DNA of 64,000 bases. Origin: Tetrapyrgos nigripes. Its lineage: Eukaryota > Basidiomycota > Agaricomycetes > Agaricales > Campanellaceae. A program made the position numbers and the translations under genes. The stretch is taken from positions 124,001 to 188,000 of the forward strand of contig JAACJM010000152.1 in the NCBI GenBank assembly GCA_013368315.1. Direction: 5' to 3'. This document shows positions 31,719 to 41,628 of the stretch, piece by piece; the first letter of the stretch is position 1; every line of letters starts with the position of its first letter. The notes beneath the pieces are model-generated. The model worked only from the letters and a program-made list of their open reading frames with translations. It had not been told where the DNA came from and searched no databases.

Positions 31719-33952
31719 GTATTAATCGGTATCATGCTGATGCCTACGAGTTGGAATACGAACTCGCGTCCCATGCGGCGCAGGTTGAAGCCGAGTGGTA
31801 CGTGCCGTATTCAACTATGCCTGACTTATTCCTTACCATTCCCTTTGATAAGGTCTTACGATTTTACGCTGTAAATACCCCTATACACGCTATAGACTCT
31901 GCCAAGTTTGGTACAGCTGTACATTTATCTCCAGGCGTTAGTGTACCTCGTAGCATACAATTTTCTCTTTGTCTCGGACTCAAATATATGGTTTATCAAA
32001 AACCAAACTTTAATCTTTTTTATGACGCTTATGAAGATTTTGAGTTCCGCCTAAAATGGCGCCTCTTTTTTGAGTTCACTGACTTCAGCTTTGAGAAAAC
32101 CGTAGCGTCACAATACGTCCCAGCCTATGACGCCCGTAAGAAGGAAACTGACAAACTTCCTACCTTGCCTACATACATTGAGAAAGGTTTCTCGTCCGCT
32201 AAAAAGTTTGTGGAGGACACGTTCAAACGCGCCGAGTCTACCCCCTCTAAGGAGTGGCATAACCCACACCATGCACCACTCGCACCCTCCTTTGAAGACA
32301 TCCGAGGATTTCTCGTATCCAACGGATATGTGGTCACTGCGACCGATAAGAACCTTGGCGTTTGCGTCTCTGAGTGGAAATGGCTGGATCAACGTTGTCT
32401 TGATCTTCTTGGCAATACTAAAAACTATCGCCCTCTTATAGACTTAATCGCTGTCCAAGTACAGCGTAAGAAGCACCAAGATATGGAATCCCTAGTAGAG
32501 CTTAGCCTCGCCGACCTAGGTAAAACCCAGGGCAGCAAGATGCTACCCAACTTCTTCCGGAAGTTTCTCCCTGGTAACAGTAAGGATCATAGTAAAGAAC
32601 AGATGGATTACTACCTTTCTAATGCTGCGCACTTTTATGGTATCCCCAAAATCCATAAACACCCTGTGAAGGTGCGTCCTATTGTGCCATGTCATTCTGT
32701 TATGATTAAGCCTGCTGCCCAGTTTGTACATTGTGTGCTCTCCCCGCTCGTTAAGAGTCATTGTCACACCGTGCTGTCTTCGTCAAAACAGCTAGCTATA
32801 CGTTTGTCCAAACTAAAGTTGCCCTCGCACCGTAAATGGTGGATCTGCACGGGTGATGTCGTGGCTTACTACCCGAATATACCACTCCGATCCTGTATAG
32901 AGGGGATCACTAATTGGTATTTAAAGGTGGTCCACGGTATCTACGATTTTCGTAATATCCCGAACCTTCCTGACGCAGATATAAACTTTTACTATCTGTT
33001 CTACGAGGCAATGTATACTAGTAATACCAACCTAGTAATACGATATGGCAAACAGTTCTACCTGCAACTACAAGGCCTCGCTATGGGGGTCGACTCTGCT
33101 CCGGACATGGCCAATATACACGGCTTCATCTCGGAAACGGAGGATTGCCACGTAGATAACATCGCTGAATTCGCCTTTTATGGCCAATACATCGATGATG
33201 CCCTTGCTATTGTGTACGCTGAGACACATCAAGAAGCACTTGAACTCTGCAAACACATTGTAATCAGGGGCTGCCAAATCGAATGGGACATTAGTGCGTC
33301 ACACGCACAGTTCTTAGACATGTGGATCTTTAGAGATTCGCACTCGGAGTTGCAACACATGCCCTTCCGGAAGCGTATGTCCCATACAGAACGAATCCCT
33401 TGGATATCTCATCATCCAGAGGATGTCAAGAGAGCTGCCATCATTGGTGAGATCTCACGACTCGCCACGCTCTGCACTCGTCCTAGAGACTATGCAAACG
33501 CCTTAAGTGACATGATAGAGACTTATCGCAAGCGTAGATACCCTGTCGGCTGGATTAAACGTATCGTTGACCTTCAGCGTGATAAGAGGTGGCTAACAAG
33601 GCTACGGGAGGATGTGACCCCTGTAGATACCCAAGAGCTCGAAGAGAGACTTCTTGTGGTCAAAACTACCTTTAACCTGGCATGGGATTTGTTCAACGTA
33701 CAAGAATTTAAGAATTCTCTCGTGAAACCAATGCTTAACGCCCTGGAGCGTTACGAAACTCACAACAGACATGTGAGTCGGTTTTGGGACAGTTACGACT
33801 GGCCTGAACGTCCTGACTACTGGGGCGATCTATTTTTCGAACACGTTGATCGGGCAGCGTGTCTCGACATCCCGATGTACAGAGGCGCGATCGCTACTAG
33901 TCCCGATGTCAGGAAGCTTGGCTTTCACAATTCTAGAATGCTTCTTTCATGA
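31715..33952 (+). CDS. Penelope-type reverse transcriptase
   Basis: 745 uninterrupted codons. The family signature FYGIPKIHKHPVKVRPIVP (about codons 307-325) is unmistakable. It is followed by CTGDVVAYYPNIPL (first catalytic Asp), LQGLAMGVDSAPDMAN, and FYGQYIDDALAIV, where YIDD holds the catalytic Asp pair. The thumb has QFLDMWIF, PFRKRMSHTERIPWISHHPE and GEISRLATLC, matching the conserved Penelope pattern. No GIY-YIG or other endonuclease follows. The frame opens without an ATG (GTG at 31715 is just the limit of the open frame), so expression may need a frameshift from ORF1, a splice, or an internal ATG such as that at about 31770-31830. Confidence 0.92.
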   Translation: MSINRYHADAYELEYELASHAAQVEAEWYVPYSTMPDLFLTIPFDKVLRFYAVNTPIHAIDSAKFGTAVHLSPGVSVPRSIQFSLCLGLKYMVYQKPNFNLFYDAYEDFEFRLKWRLFFEFTDFSFEKTVASQYVPAYDARKKETDKLPTLPTYIEKGFSSAKKFVEDTFKRAESTPSKEWHNPHHAPLAPSFEDIRGFLVSNGYVVTATDKNLGVCVSEWKWLDQRCLDLLGNTKNYRPLIDLIAVQVQRKKHQDMESLVELSLADLGKTQGSKMLPNFFRKFLPGNSKDHSKEQMDYYLSNAAHFYGIPKIHKHPVKVRPIVPCHSVMIKPAAQFVHCVLSPLVKSHCHTVLSSSKQLAIRLSKLKLPSHRKWWICTGDVVAYYPNIPLRSCIEGITNWYLKVVHGIYDFRNIPNLPDADINFYYLFYEAMYTSNTNLVIRYGKQFYLQLQGLAMGVDSAPDMANIHGFISETEDCHVDNIAEFAFYGQYIDDALAIVYAETHQEALELCKHIVIRGCQIEWDISASHAQFLDMWIFRDSHSELQHMPFRKRMSHTERIPWISHHPEDVKRAAIIGEISRLATLCTRPRDYANALSDMIETYRKRRYPVGWIKRIVDLQRDKRWLTRLREDVTPVDTQELEERLLVVKTTFNLAWDLFNVQEFKNSLVKPMLNALERYETHNRHVSRFWDSYDWPERPDYWGDLFFEHVDRAACLDIPMYRGAIATSPDVRKLGFHNSRMLLS

Positions 33953-33955
33953 AAG

Positions 33956-34219
33956 ATGGGTAAGCAGTTCTGGAACTATTTCTCTCTGTGGAAAGGAGAG
34001 GTTCTTGAGAGAATGGACCGAGACGTGCTTGCCAAACCATTTCTCGAGCGAGTAAAAGAGGTGCCTATCCGGGTTCAGAAACGCGACTTGAGTCCAGGGG
34101 ACTCCGTCGAAATTGACCTGAACCTGCAGGAAAGGCCGGACCATGTCTGGCTCAACTACTCGCCTCATAAGAGACTTCAGTACTCGGAACAGACAGGTAC
34201 TCTGGTACCAGACAGCTGA
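33956..34219 (+). CDS. Penelope-like element ORF3, unknown small protein
   Basis: ATG three bases after the RT stop; 87 codons to a TGA at 34217-34219. It is rich in charged residues (LWKGEVLERMDRDVLAKPFL) without a motif I know. The close spacing to the RT gene suggests it belongs to the element. It could also be a former C-terminal extension of the RT displaced by a stop. Confidence 0.5.
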   Translation: MGKQFWNYFSLWKGEVLERMDRDVLAKPFLERVKEVPIRVQKRDLSPGDSVEIDLNLQERPDHVWLNYSPHKRLQYSEQTGTLVPDS

Positions 34220-34279
34220 ATATCCTTGCTTACCCCTCGGACGGCCCCTGGGTTAGTCCCTCCTCCTAGTAGGGTGGTA

Positions 34280-34495
34280 AGGGGAATGCTCTGTGTTCTG
34301 GGTCCTGCGATCTGGGTTGCTGATGAAGCTGCGGCCGTTGGAGGTCTTGCGCCGATGACTTGTGCAGAGATTGCCCCTTTCTTGCTTTGAGGGGGGAATG
34401 CTCTGTGATCCTGTCGTGGTGTTCTGGACTTCTAGCCCTCCGTGGCCATTGGCGACCTTGCGTGGGACTTCCTGCGCAGAGATTGCCTCTGCTTA
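34280..34495. repeat. Two diverged direct copies of about 105 bp
   Basis: GGGGAATGCTCTGTG.. to GCAGAGATTGCC occurs at 34281-34378 and again at 34391-34488, diverged in between. The repeats lie in the 3' non-coding part of the Penelope-like element. Confidence 0.6.
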
Positions 34496-34808
34496 CCCCT
34501 ACCTGGATGGATACTGACTCATTGCTGTCCTTGGGCGGTGGAGGTGACAGTTTCGTCTGCCCAGTAGCCCCTGGTTCACCAGGGGTCAACCCCCCTGTCT
34601 GTTCGTGTGTATACGTCCACACTCTTGTACAAGTAGTAAGACTACGACACGCACCTATCATGGTTTATCACACTAGATACCCACGAGTTCAAATCACTCG
34701 ATAACCATGGAGCATGGGCTCTAAGCGTTTAACCCTAACTCTAACGTGCGTGCCTCGACTTAATCGTCGAGCTGAATGTGATCCTTACAGTTACTCCAGT
34801 GTTACTAG

Positions 34809-34846
34809 CCTAACCCAAACCCTAACCCTAACACTAACGCTAACCA
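34809..34846. repeat. Degenerate telomere-like tract
   Basis: TAACCCAAACCCTAACCCT followed by AACACTAACGCTAACC: two true CCCTAA units surrounded by one-base variants, in the same orientation as the tracts at 31297 and 35555. Confidence 0.85.
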
Positions 34847-34994
34847 TTATGTAAATCCAGTCACGTGGCGCCTACCCCTAATCGGGTCAGTAGTAAGTCC
34901 ATGTCGCGGTCACGTGACTAGCCTTCGGGCCGGTACGTGGCCGGGGACCGGTGTACAGTCGGCCCGGTCCATACCGGACACCAGTTTGATCCGA

Positions 34995-35550
34995 GGACAC
35001 GTGATTGTCCATGACCTCGGCCATCGGTCAGGGGCTTGATGTCGGGTACCTTCAGGTGCCTGACAGATAGCTTCCGAGCCAATCGGCGATCTCGGCGACT
35101 GCGGATACCACTACGGTGGTTCCTCCGTGGGAGTCGGGCTCGGTTAAACCTTGTAATGCTTATCCGTTTGTATTAGCGTGTGAGTCCGTCGATCGACACT
35201 CTATTGCTAACCACTTTAGGATTGTATTGGTGCGACTCCGTCGCACCCGGTCATCACCCTGGGCCTACGGTCTAGACTTGAGAGCTTATGGCCATTGGCT
35301 ACTCAAGTCCGAGGTCCCCAGATGGTGCGTCATCACATTCAGTTTTCTTACTAACGACTCCCAGGTACCTCCACGGTTCCGTCGGAGTCGCCAGCGAAAG
35401 TACTCTAACATAACGGATCTGAAGAGTATAAATACGAAACGGTAATTGGCCTGGAACCACAGAAACTGGTTCCCCGTTATCCAGTTACATACTTTCGCAC
35501 CCCTCTACAGCCCTTTCTACACTCTCGTACCTTTGGCGCTCGAGTGGACA
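34995..35550 (+). repeat. Right pseudo-LTR of Penelope-like element
   Basis: Direct copy of 30738-31293 at constant offset 4257, with the hammerhead core retained unchanged. The boundary on the left is sharp: GGACACGTGATT is preceded by unrelated sequence in the two copies. Confidence 0.85.
35407..35457 (+). ncRNA. Candidate hammerhead ribozyme, right copy
   Basis: Same core as the left copy: CTGAAGA (35419-35425), stem II GTAT AA ATAC, GAAA and the GTA triplet at 35442-35444. Confidence 0.6.
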
Positions 35551-35554
35551 ACCC

Positions 35555-35572
35555 CCCTAACCCTAACCCTAA
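35555..35572. repeat. Telomeric CCCTAA tract at right end of element
   Basis: Three CCCTAA units, directly after the right pseudo-LTR and just before unrelated DNA starting GCTCGGCAG. Confidence 0.9.
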
Positions 35573-36618
35573 GCTCGGCAGAAAGGCGTACAGAAACACA
35601 CTTGTTTACATATATATCTTATATCAGTAGTAGTGATGTGATCTATCCGTCTAGCGGATATTTTTGTCTTTTCGGCGTGATTTCTGCCCAGCATTTCCAT
35701 GCACTTTCTATTAGAACTACTGCACTATTTTGGTATGTACAATCAACTCTAAACTCAGTCAACTTGCTTCAGGAGTGCACTCCAGTCCAAACTGTGCACC
35801 TATGTATAAATGTATTATTATTATTGACTGATTTCCAAAATGGCTGTGCCCGGGGTCTCAGCGTCAGAAATCAAAATCTATCTCGCTTAAAGTGAGGGCC
35901 TTCCGGCTTTCCATACTGTCGGGTATGTAGGATGAAATCAGGGATGGGGGTCAAGAATAGAAGCTATGAAGGCGTTCATCATTAATATAGACGTACGAGG
36001 ACACGCAAAGCCGGTGTAACTGCTTTTACTCACACACTCTCATCCTTCAAAAAGAAAATACATGAAGTACTTACATTACTATATTCTTGCACACAGAGAC
36101 GTTTCGCCGTGAACGCGTTGGAGACGCGACTGCGTCAAGCCACTGACGCACCTGCGTCCTATTCTGTCTCTCAAAATATCATCTATCAACTGACCTATCT
36201 GAACTTTAGATAGTTGGTCTATTCAGACTCCTATCTGTGCCTATATCTGAAGCCCAGATATACAGCATTTCTGGACTCAATTCCGTGTGAGCAATAGACC
36301 ATCTTTCTTTTGCTTCAATAGTTGTACAAATTAGACAGTCTTTTTGTACTTCTTTCTATACATCACATGTGCCATCTTTTCGTGTACTTATCAGGTGTAA
36401 TTAAAGGTCTCCAAATGTATGTACTTTCTGTACAAAGATTCAGAGTCCGAATATATCATTTATTTGTACATATATCTAGATTACAAATATATCCTACTTT
36501 CGTACAACTATTTGCTCGCCTATCCGTCGAGCCGATAGAAACGTCCTTTCGGCGTGTCAGTCGGCGGTCAAGCTGCCAACATTTGTAAGCGGGATATGTG
36601 CCGCTTCGATTTATAAGC
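35573..36618. other. No gene recognised
   Basis: AT-rich DNA with many short frames and no motif. A GC-rich stretch at 36090-36170 repeats GACGCGACTGCGTC / GACGCACCTGCGTCC. I see nothing else. Confidence 0.5.
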
Positions 36619-37310
36619 GGAACTAATCGTTTGATGCACTCGTCCATCCGGAATGGGTCAAACCAGTGTTCGCCTTAAGGCTTAGGGGCAAATTAATTTA
36701 AGGCCTTAACAAATTAACAAATTAAGGCCTAACTTGCTCAGAGAAATTTCTTAAGGCTTAATTAAGACTTAAGTAGAAAATGAAATGAGATACAAAGATG
36801 TAAACAATATTTTACTTGCTGTTGTTGGTAATAAAAGCCTTTGTCCATTGCTCTCTGGAATGCAGGAGTACTATATATGAGACTGGTACAACCAAGATTT
36901 GACCAAGATCAGAAGCAAAATAGCAGCCATAGCCACATGAGCAGACTTGCCAAGTCTGAACAGGGCTGGAGAATAGAAGGTTTGTATATGGAACTAAAGA
37001 AGCAGGAGGAGATACCCAATGATGGTGCATTGGAAGGCTTTGGGATGAGTACAGCGGTATTTAGAGAATTTTATTTTAGGCCTTAAAATTCTCTTAAAAT
37101 CAAATTAATTTAAGGCCTAGTTAAGGTTTTAAGGCCTAACTTCGTTGAGTGGCCTTAATTAAGGCCTTAAGGCGAACACTGGGTCAAACAACTCAAACTT
37201 GCTCACGCAGAGGTTTAGCCGAGACGCGACCCCGCCAAAAAACATGACGGGGCCCGAGTGGGAATTTTTGACGACGGACGCTAAGGAGTACAGCTGGTAT
37301 GTAAATAAGT
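36619..37310. repeat. Dispersed repeat carrying the MITE (occupied copy)
   Basis: Outside the MITE, 36625-36663 and 37193-37290 match 39205-39340: TTTGATGCACTCGTCCATCC, then TTGCTCACGCAGAGGTTTAG, then GACCCCGCCAAAAAACATGA. They differ by few bases. Shortly after the right target copy an extra AACTCAAAC is present. The nature of this repeat is unknown. Confidence 0.8.
36664..37181. mobile_element. hAT-type MITE, 518 bp
   Basis: The 8-bp sequence GGTCAAAC is duplicated at 36656-36663 and 37182-37189. Inside, the ends are inverted: CAGTGTTCGCCTTAAGGC at the left and its complement at the right. CAG.G ends with an 8-bp duplication define the hAT superfamily. The interior is AT-rich with TTAAGGCC repeats and no transposase. 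The unoccupied form of the surrounding repeat is present at about 39205-39340. Confidence 0.92.
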
Positions 37311-38063
37311 ACTATGCAGTAATTATAATTGTTGTAAGTAAAATCAGATGAATTACAAAGCGACAATGCAAGAGCGCCTTCTCCAACTTTGTGTATGATG
37401 TCAGGGTGAAAAACCTGGCCCCTATTCAGGCGTAACCGCACTGTGCCTATGAAGGTCTTAGCTGGGCTCAGGTAAAAACCCACGCCGCATGAGGAGTGAC
37501 CCCACCGCACCAACATCACTGAAAGATCTTGCATGTCAGGTAGGAGAAATCATTGAGAAAAATGGAATATGGTAATTAACCAGGGGGATATGGAAAGGGG
37601 AGGAGAACCTCGTGGAGGTGGGGGAGAAGAGGAGGAGCCCTCCAATCTATCCGAGTGTAGATGGAGGGAAGGAGCCTTGATCTCACCACCTCCGTCAAGG
37701 TGGATCCCAGATGTGCAAGGAAGATTGGAGCCTTGTAAATTTACAAGGAAGAGAGAAGGGTGATTGATTGGGGATGGAGGGTGGGTGATAAAGAAAAAAG
37801 ACAAGAAAGTATGAAAAATGATCCGAGCGTCCTCGGAGTAAGAAACGACGAGAGTGAGGACGTTTAACCTCGCTGCTTGTAGTTATATCGTCATATGAAA
37901 CAAGTAGCACAGTCTGATCATTGAAACGTAATATGATACGCTCCTCCCAAAATTGCCGGAAATGAAACTCGGAGTCCATTCCGATCCATCGTCATTCCAC
38001 TGCACGATTAGACTACATTAAACATAAATCTTTAACCACGACTAATCGTTTGATCGGTATGTG
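37311..38063. other. No gene recognised
   Basis: AT-rich to GA-rich DNA. A purine-rich stretch at 37590-37690 gives overlapping frames on both strands without motif. Confidence 0.5.
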
Positions 38064-39195
38064 GAATTCTGCGTGCCGTGCCTGCGTGCCTGCGTGCCAG
38101 TACCTGCGTGCCTGCGTGTCACTCGTATATAAGTACCATGTATTTAAGTTTTGTAGATGAGCACAATTTCACTTCTTTTGCAGGACATGAACGTTTAGTA
38201 ATGTTTATTCTTCGATTTCGGATGGGAATACAGTGTTATGTATAGCTCACTACCATCAATAAAGCCTCCAAGGGCTCATTTCGGCCTAAATTTTATCTCA
38301 ATAATGTATCTTGAGCCTAGTATCATCAACTATGAGTACTACACCTTGATTTTCAATCCAAGATGAGCTTTTCAAGTCGATTCCTGTGTTCAAAAACTGA
38401 CACGCAGGCCTGTCGACATACACTCCGAGCCATCGGATGACACGCAGATCGATCGGGTGGCACGCAGATCGATCGGGCCGGCACGCAGGTATATGTGACC
38501 TGCGTGCCAGTCCCCAACGCGTCGAAAATAATATTTGCGCCATAATAGATAGAATTATAATATGTGCCACTTGCGTTCCAGCTCCAGAGTTATCAAAACT
38601 GATACTTGGGCAGTATAAGGACAATACATGACCCGTTTACTTGTCGCTGAGTCAACAAATCATATTCATTTGAAATTTCGGCTGTTCTAGTGATTTAAAA
38701 CCAACACCACACGGACCGTCCTTGATCTGCTTTTTCCCTTAAAGTGTGTTAAGGTATGTATCCAATTTATACATATACTACAGATAAATAGACAGTGGGT
38801 GGATGGACGGACTGCGATCAGGCCTACGTGCCTGATTGTGGAGTCGCCCCTAATGGGGATAGGAGTATCAGAGCGTCGGAGCAGAATTAATTCAATTTGA
38901 TTATAAGTCGAGATTTCTCGAGGTTCTTGCTCACTTCTAGATATATGTACTAGTAAACTACACCTCGTTACAAAAGTATTTACATACATACATCCTATAC
39001 ATGTACATATACTACAGATAAATAGACAGTGGGTGGATGGACGGACTGCGATCAGGCCTACGTGCCTGATTGTGGAAGTCACCCCTAATGGGGACAGGAG
39101 CGTCGCAGCAGCTCGCCTAATTCCGGGGTCGGCTAATTGGCACGCAGGTAAGGTACTGGCACGCAGGTGGCACGCAGGAGTGGCACGCAGAATTC
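38064..39195. mobile_element. Non-autonomous element with TGCGTGCC-repeat inverted ends, about 1.1 kb
   Basis: The left end reads GAATTCTGCGTGCC followed by several CTGCGTGCC units. The right end, read inwards, is GAATTCTGCGTGCCACTCC with the same units and a shared TGCGTGCCAGTACC. A second cluster of GGCACGCAG(A/G) units lies inside at 38399-38505. No coding capacity and no clear target duplication were seen, so superfamily is open. Confidence 0.65.
38775..39105. repeat. Direct duplication of about 100 bp
   Basis: ACATATACTACAGATAAATA through GATCAGGCCTACGTGCCTGA to CCCCTAATGGGGA occurs at about 38771-38868 and again at 39004-39103. The copies are nearly identical and include the palindrome TCAGGCCTACGTGCCTGA. 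Confidence 0.85.
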
Positions 39196-39204
39196 ACGCA
39201 ACCG

Positions 39205-39345
39205 TCGTTTGATGCACTCGTCCATCCGGAATGGGTCAAACTTGCTCACGCAGAGGTTTAGCCGAGACGTGACCCCGCCAAAAAACATGACGGGGCCCGA
39301 GTGGGAATTTTTGACGACGGATGCTAAAGGAGTAGAATGGAAATG
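39205..39345. repeat. Dispersed repeat, empty-site copy
   Basis: Uninterrupted version of the repeat that is split by the hAT MITE at 36664-37181. Reading GAATGGGTCAAACTTGCTCA without the element shows the pre-insertion state. Confidence 0.85.
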
Positions 39346-39708
39346 GGAAGGGAGGGAGGGATAGAGTAATTAGACCGGCAAGGAAAGATAGATATGAAGA
39401 ATAAAGCCATCAAAATCATGGAGAAATGGAATATGAAGCAAACAAAAGAATTAATATGAGGATAGAAGGGACGATGGAAAGGAGTCAAAAAAACAAGCGA
39501 GTTAAATTAATTTGAAGGGATGGAATGAATAAAGGAAACAGAAGATAATGTTAAAGATAGACAGAGCAAGGGGATTGAATAAACAGAATAAACAAAGGAA
39601 GCAGAAGAAAAAGTATTTAAAGACAGAGAGAAGATAAAAAACAGAATAAAAGAAGAACACAGAAGATCATGTCAAAGATAGACAGAGCAAGGGGATTGAA
39701 TAAACAGA
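39346..39708. repeat. A-rich spacer with a 50-bp direct repeat
   Basis: AGATAGACAGAGCAAGGGGA and the following TTGAATAAACAGAAT occur at about 39553-39589 and 39674-39709, the second directly abutting the TTACGAGGCC end. No coding sequence seen. Confidence 0.6.
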
Positions 39709-41149
39709 ATTACGAGGCCGAAGAATGAGGCTGAGTTTTATACACTCCTTTTCCGCGTGTGGCTATGTTGCATTTGTGCCCCGGTTTTTTCCGCGCTTCA
39801 TTCCAATCTCATCCGAGTTGAGTTTCCGTGCAGCTTGTTCATGTGTCCAGTCTGGTGATAGCATGACACGGTCATTGAACACGCGTCTTTGAACACGCGT
39901 CTTGAGTAACCTTTCCGCGTCCAAAAAAAAATTCACGCTTTGTTTCATTGACTTTCACATCAACTTCCAAATGGCGTTGTGTATCTGTATCGTCTAGTCC
40001 TGATTCTATAGCAAGTTCTATGTGATTCTATTGCATCAGTTTTGGATTCTGGAGGACTGATTGGCAATTGTTCTGGTAGACATAGACCTGAAGGGCTTCA
40101 TCAGAGTCTAGTATGGGATGCAGATGAAAAATTTGAGTCTACGCTGCATAAAGATATTTCTTGGATAATACTGGAAAAAGAAGAGACAAAACATCATGCA
40201 AAGAAAAAGCAATCAGGTAATTTTGTACCTATTGATATGACCAGTCTGGATTGCAATGAAATGAAGGACAAATCAATTTCAATTCTTTCAGAAGAAACCA
40301 GTGTATCTGAACAAGCTCCAAGTCATGATTATCCCACACTCAAGTGGTCTGCTAACAGTTGTGCATATGACTCTGCTCTCATGCTTCTTTATCATTTGTT
40401 TAGAACAGAAAGAGCCGCTTTTCTTGGTGAAAGTGATAATTTCTCCTCAATTTTAATGAATGAGCTTTCAGCCACTTTCCAGTCAAACTCATCAAACTAC
40501 GCTGATATCAGAGATCAAATACGAAGACAGCTTTCTATAATTGATCCTGATGCTTTTCCAGATGGGGCTTATGCAGATACGAGCGATGTCCTGCATGAGT
40601 TGATGCGGTCAGTCAATCCCACCACTAAGAGAACAGTTTTCTGCGGCAACAACCACTTCTCGCTTCAGGAGAGGATGCAACACAATCTCCTGTTGACTCG
40701 GACTACTGGTACTTATCAGTCAACTCAAGCTTGCGTGTCTCATTTTGTGGAGCCATGGGCTGATCAATGTCCCTCTTGTCACTCAGACATGCTTTGGAAA
40801 TACACATTCCAAAGATTCCCCAAATTTTTCCTAATGTCAATACCTTATGAGTGCAATATGCAGATTCAGAATATCATACATGTGCCTCAAGGAGCTGAGT
40901 CAAAACAGTATCACATAAATGGTATTATTTATGTCAGAAATGATCACTTCATCACTAGGATGTTTGATGGTGCCCATGAATGGGTCTATGACGGCATTGG
41001 AACTGGTATAGCAACAAAGTTATCTCCAGATGTCCAAGCTAACAATGACGCTCTGGAATTCTTTGCGCATAAGAAGGCTGTAGTGGTCCTTTATGTCTGT
41101 AGCGAAAATGGAATATAGTTTAATTCTTATTTAATTGACTGAACCCTGC
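39709..41149 (+). mobile_element. Left end and cargo of a TTACGAGGCC-type element
   Basis: ATTACGAGGCCGAAGAATGAGG, then TTACACTCC-like sequence and CGCGTGTGGCTATGTT, matches the left ends at 54662 and 55288 and, inverted, the right end at 55875. It carries a USP-like protease gene. Its own right end is not adjacent: at 41150 it meets the 45-bp block of another family. This copy is therefore probably interrupted or truncated. Confidence 0.55.
40042..41118 (+). CDS. USP-like cysteine protease encoded in mobile DNA
   Basis: A 358-codon open frame without ATG at its start; the first in-frame ATG is at 40237 (MTSLDCNEMK), so an upstream exon is possible. The ubiquitin-specific-protease (C19) plan is visible. 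It has a Cys box (WSANSCAYDSALMLLYHLF, near 40350), a CPSC pair (about 40770) in a likely zinc-binding insert, FFLMSIPYE, and a His box (NDHFITRMFDGAHEWVYDG, about 40939) with His and the Tyr-Asp-Gly that closes the active site. The spacing parallels the USP part of the MULE polyprotein at 13.6-12.5 kb. It ends at TAG 41116-41118, 30 bp before the 45-bp terminal block. Its role in the element is unknown. Confidence 0.7.
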   Translation: MDSGGLIGNCSGRHRPEGLHQSLVWDADEKFESTLHKDISWIILEKEETKHHAKKKQSGNFVPIDMTSLDCNEMKDKSISILSEETSVSEQAPSHDYPTLKWSANSCAYDSALMLLYHLFRTERAAFLGESDNFSSILMNELSATFQSNSSNYADIRDQIRRQLSIIDPDAFPDGAYADTSDVLHELMRSVNPTTKRTVFCGNNHFSLQERMQHNLLLTRTTGTYQSTQACVSHFVEPWADQCPSCHSDMLWKYTFQRFPKFFLMSIPYECNMQIQNIIHVPQGAESKQYHINGIIYVRNDHFITRMFDGAHEWVYDGIGTGIATKLSPDVQANNDALEFFAHKKAVVVLYVCSENGI

Positions 41150-41628
41150 GGCCTCGTACTCGCCACGCATTAGCGATGGCCCACACCCCTTTCATATAGT
41201 AGTAGCTGCGAGTAGTATAAAAGGACTAGGTATTTCTCGTAGTTACTCAAGCCATGTACTGTAGAGTATTGTCATCTACAGACTAGCGAAACATGGACTA
41301 TGCTTCTACCAAATCTACCTCACTCGCATTGAGTATAAACATAGTGTGTTGGAATCAATAGTGTTGAATCAAATTTGTTGGCTTTGTGTTCTTTGTGTGT
41401 GTCCTTGGACTTGTGAAATTGGTTATAAGGCATTTGGGCCTACAAATTGTGAAATTGGAACTGTTGGTTTATACCTTTGTGGACTTGTTATAGTCTCTGT
41501 GTGTGTTTAACTTGTGTGCACTCATGCAAAACCTTACCAAAAACCCCAAAAGTCCTTGTAGTACAAGTGAACTGTTGAGTATTCTGACTACTCGGAACAC
41601 TCGCACTTTACAATTTGTATAAAAGTCT

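Larger units (their letters stand above)
30738..35572 (+). mobile_element. Penelope-like element, endonuclease-less, telomere-associated type
   Basis: Two direct repeats (30738-31293 and 34995-35550) flank three open frames, the second a Penelope-type reverse transcriptase. Each repeat is followed directly by CCCTAA units (31297-31322 and 35555-35572), and a mixed telomere-like tract sits at 34809-34846. No GIY-YIG domain is present after the RT. This is the plan of the EN-deficient Athena/Coprina group, which adds itself to exposed telomere ends in diverse eukaryotes including basidiomycetes. The long open frame has no stop, so the copy may be recent. Confidence 0.8.

Noticed and set aside
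33953..34990. GIY-YIG endonuclease downstream of the Penelope RT
   Set aside because: I looked for GIY..YIG spacing in all plus frames and found none; ORF3 is too short and unrelated.
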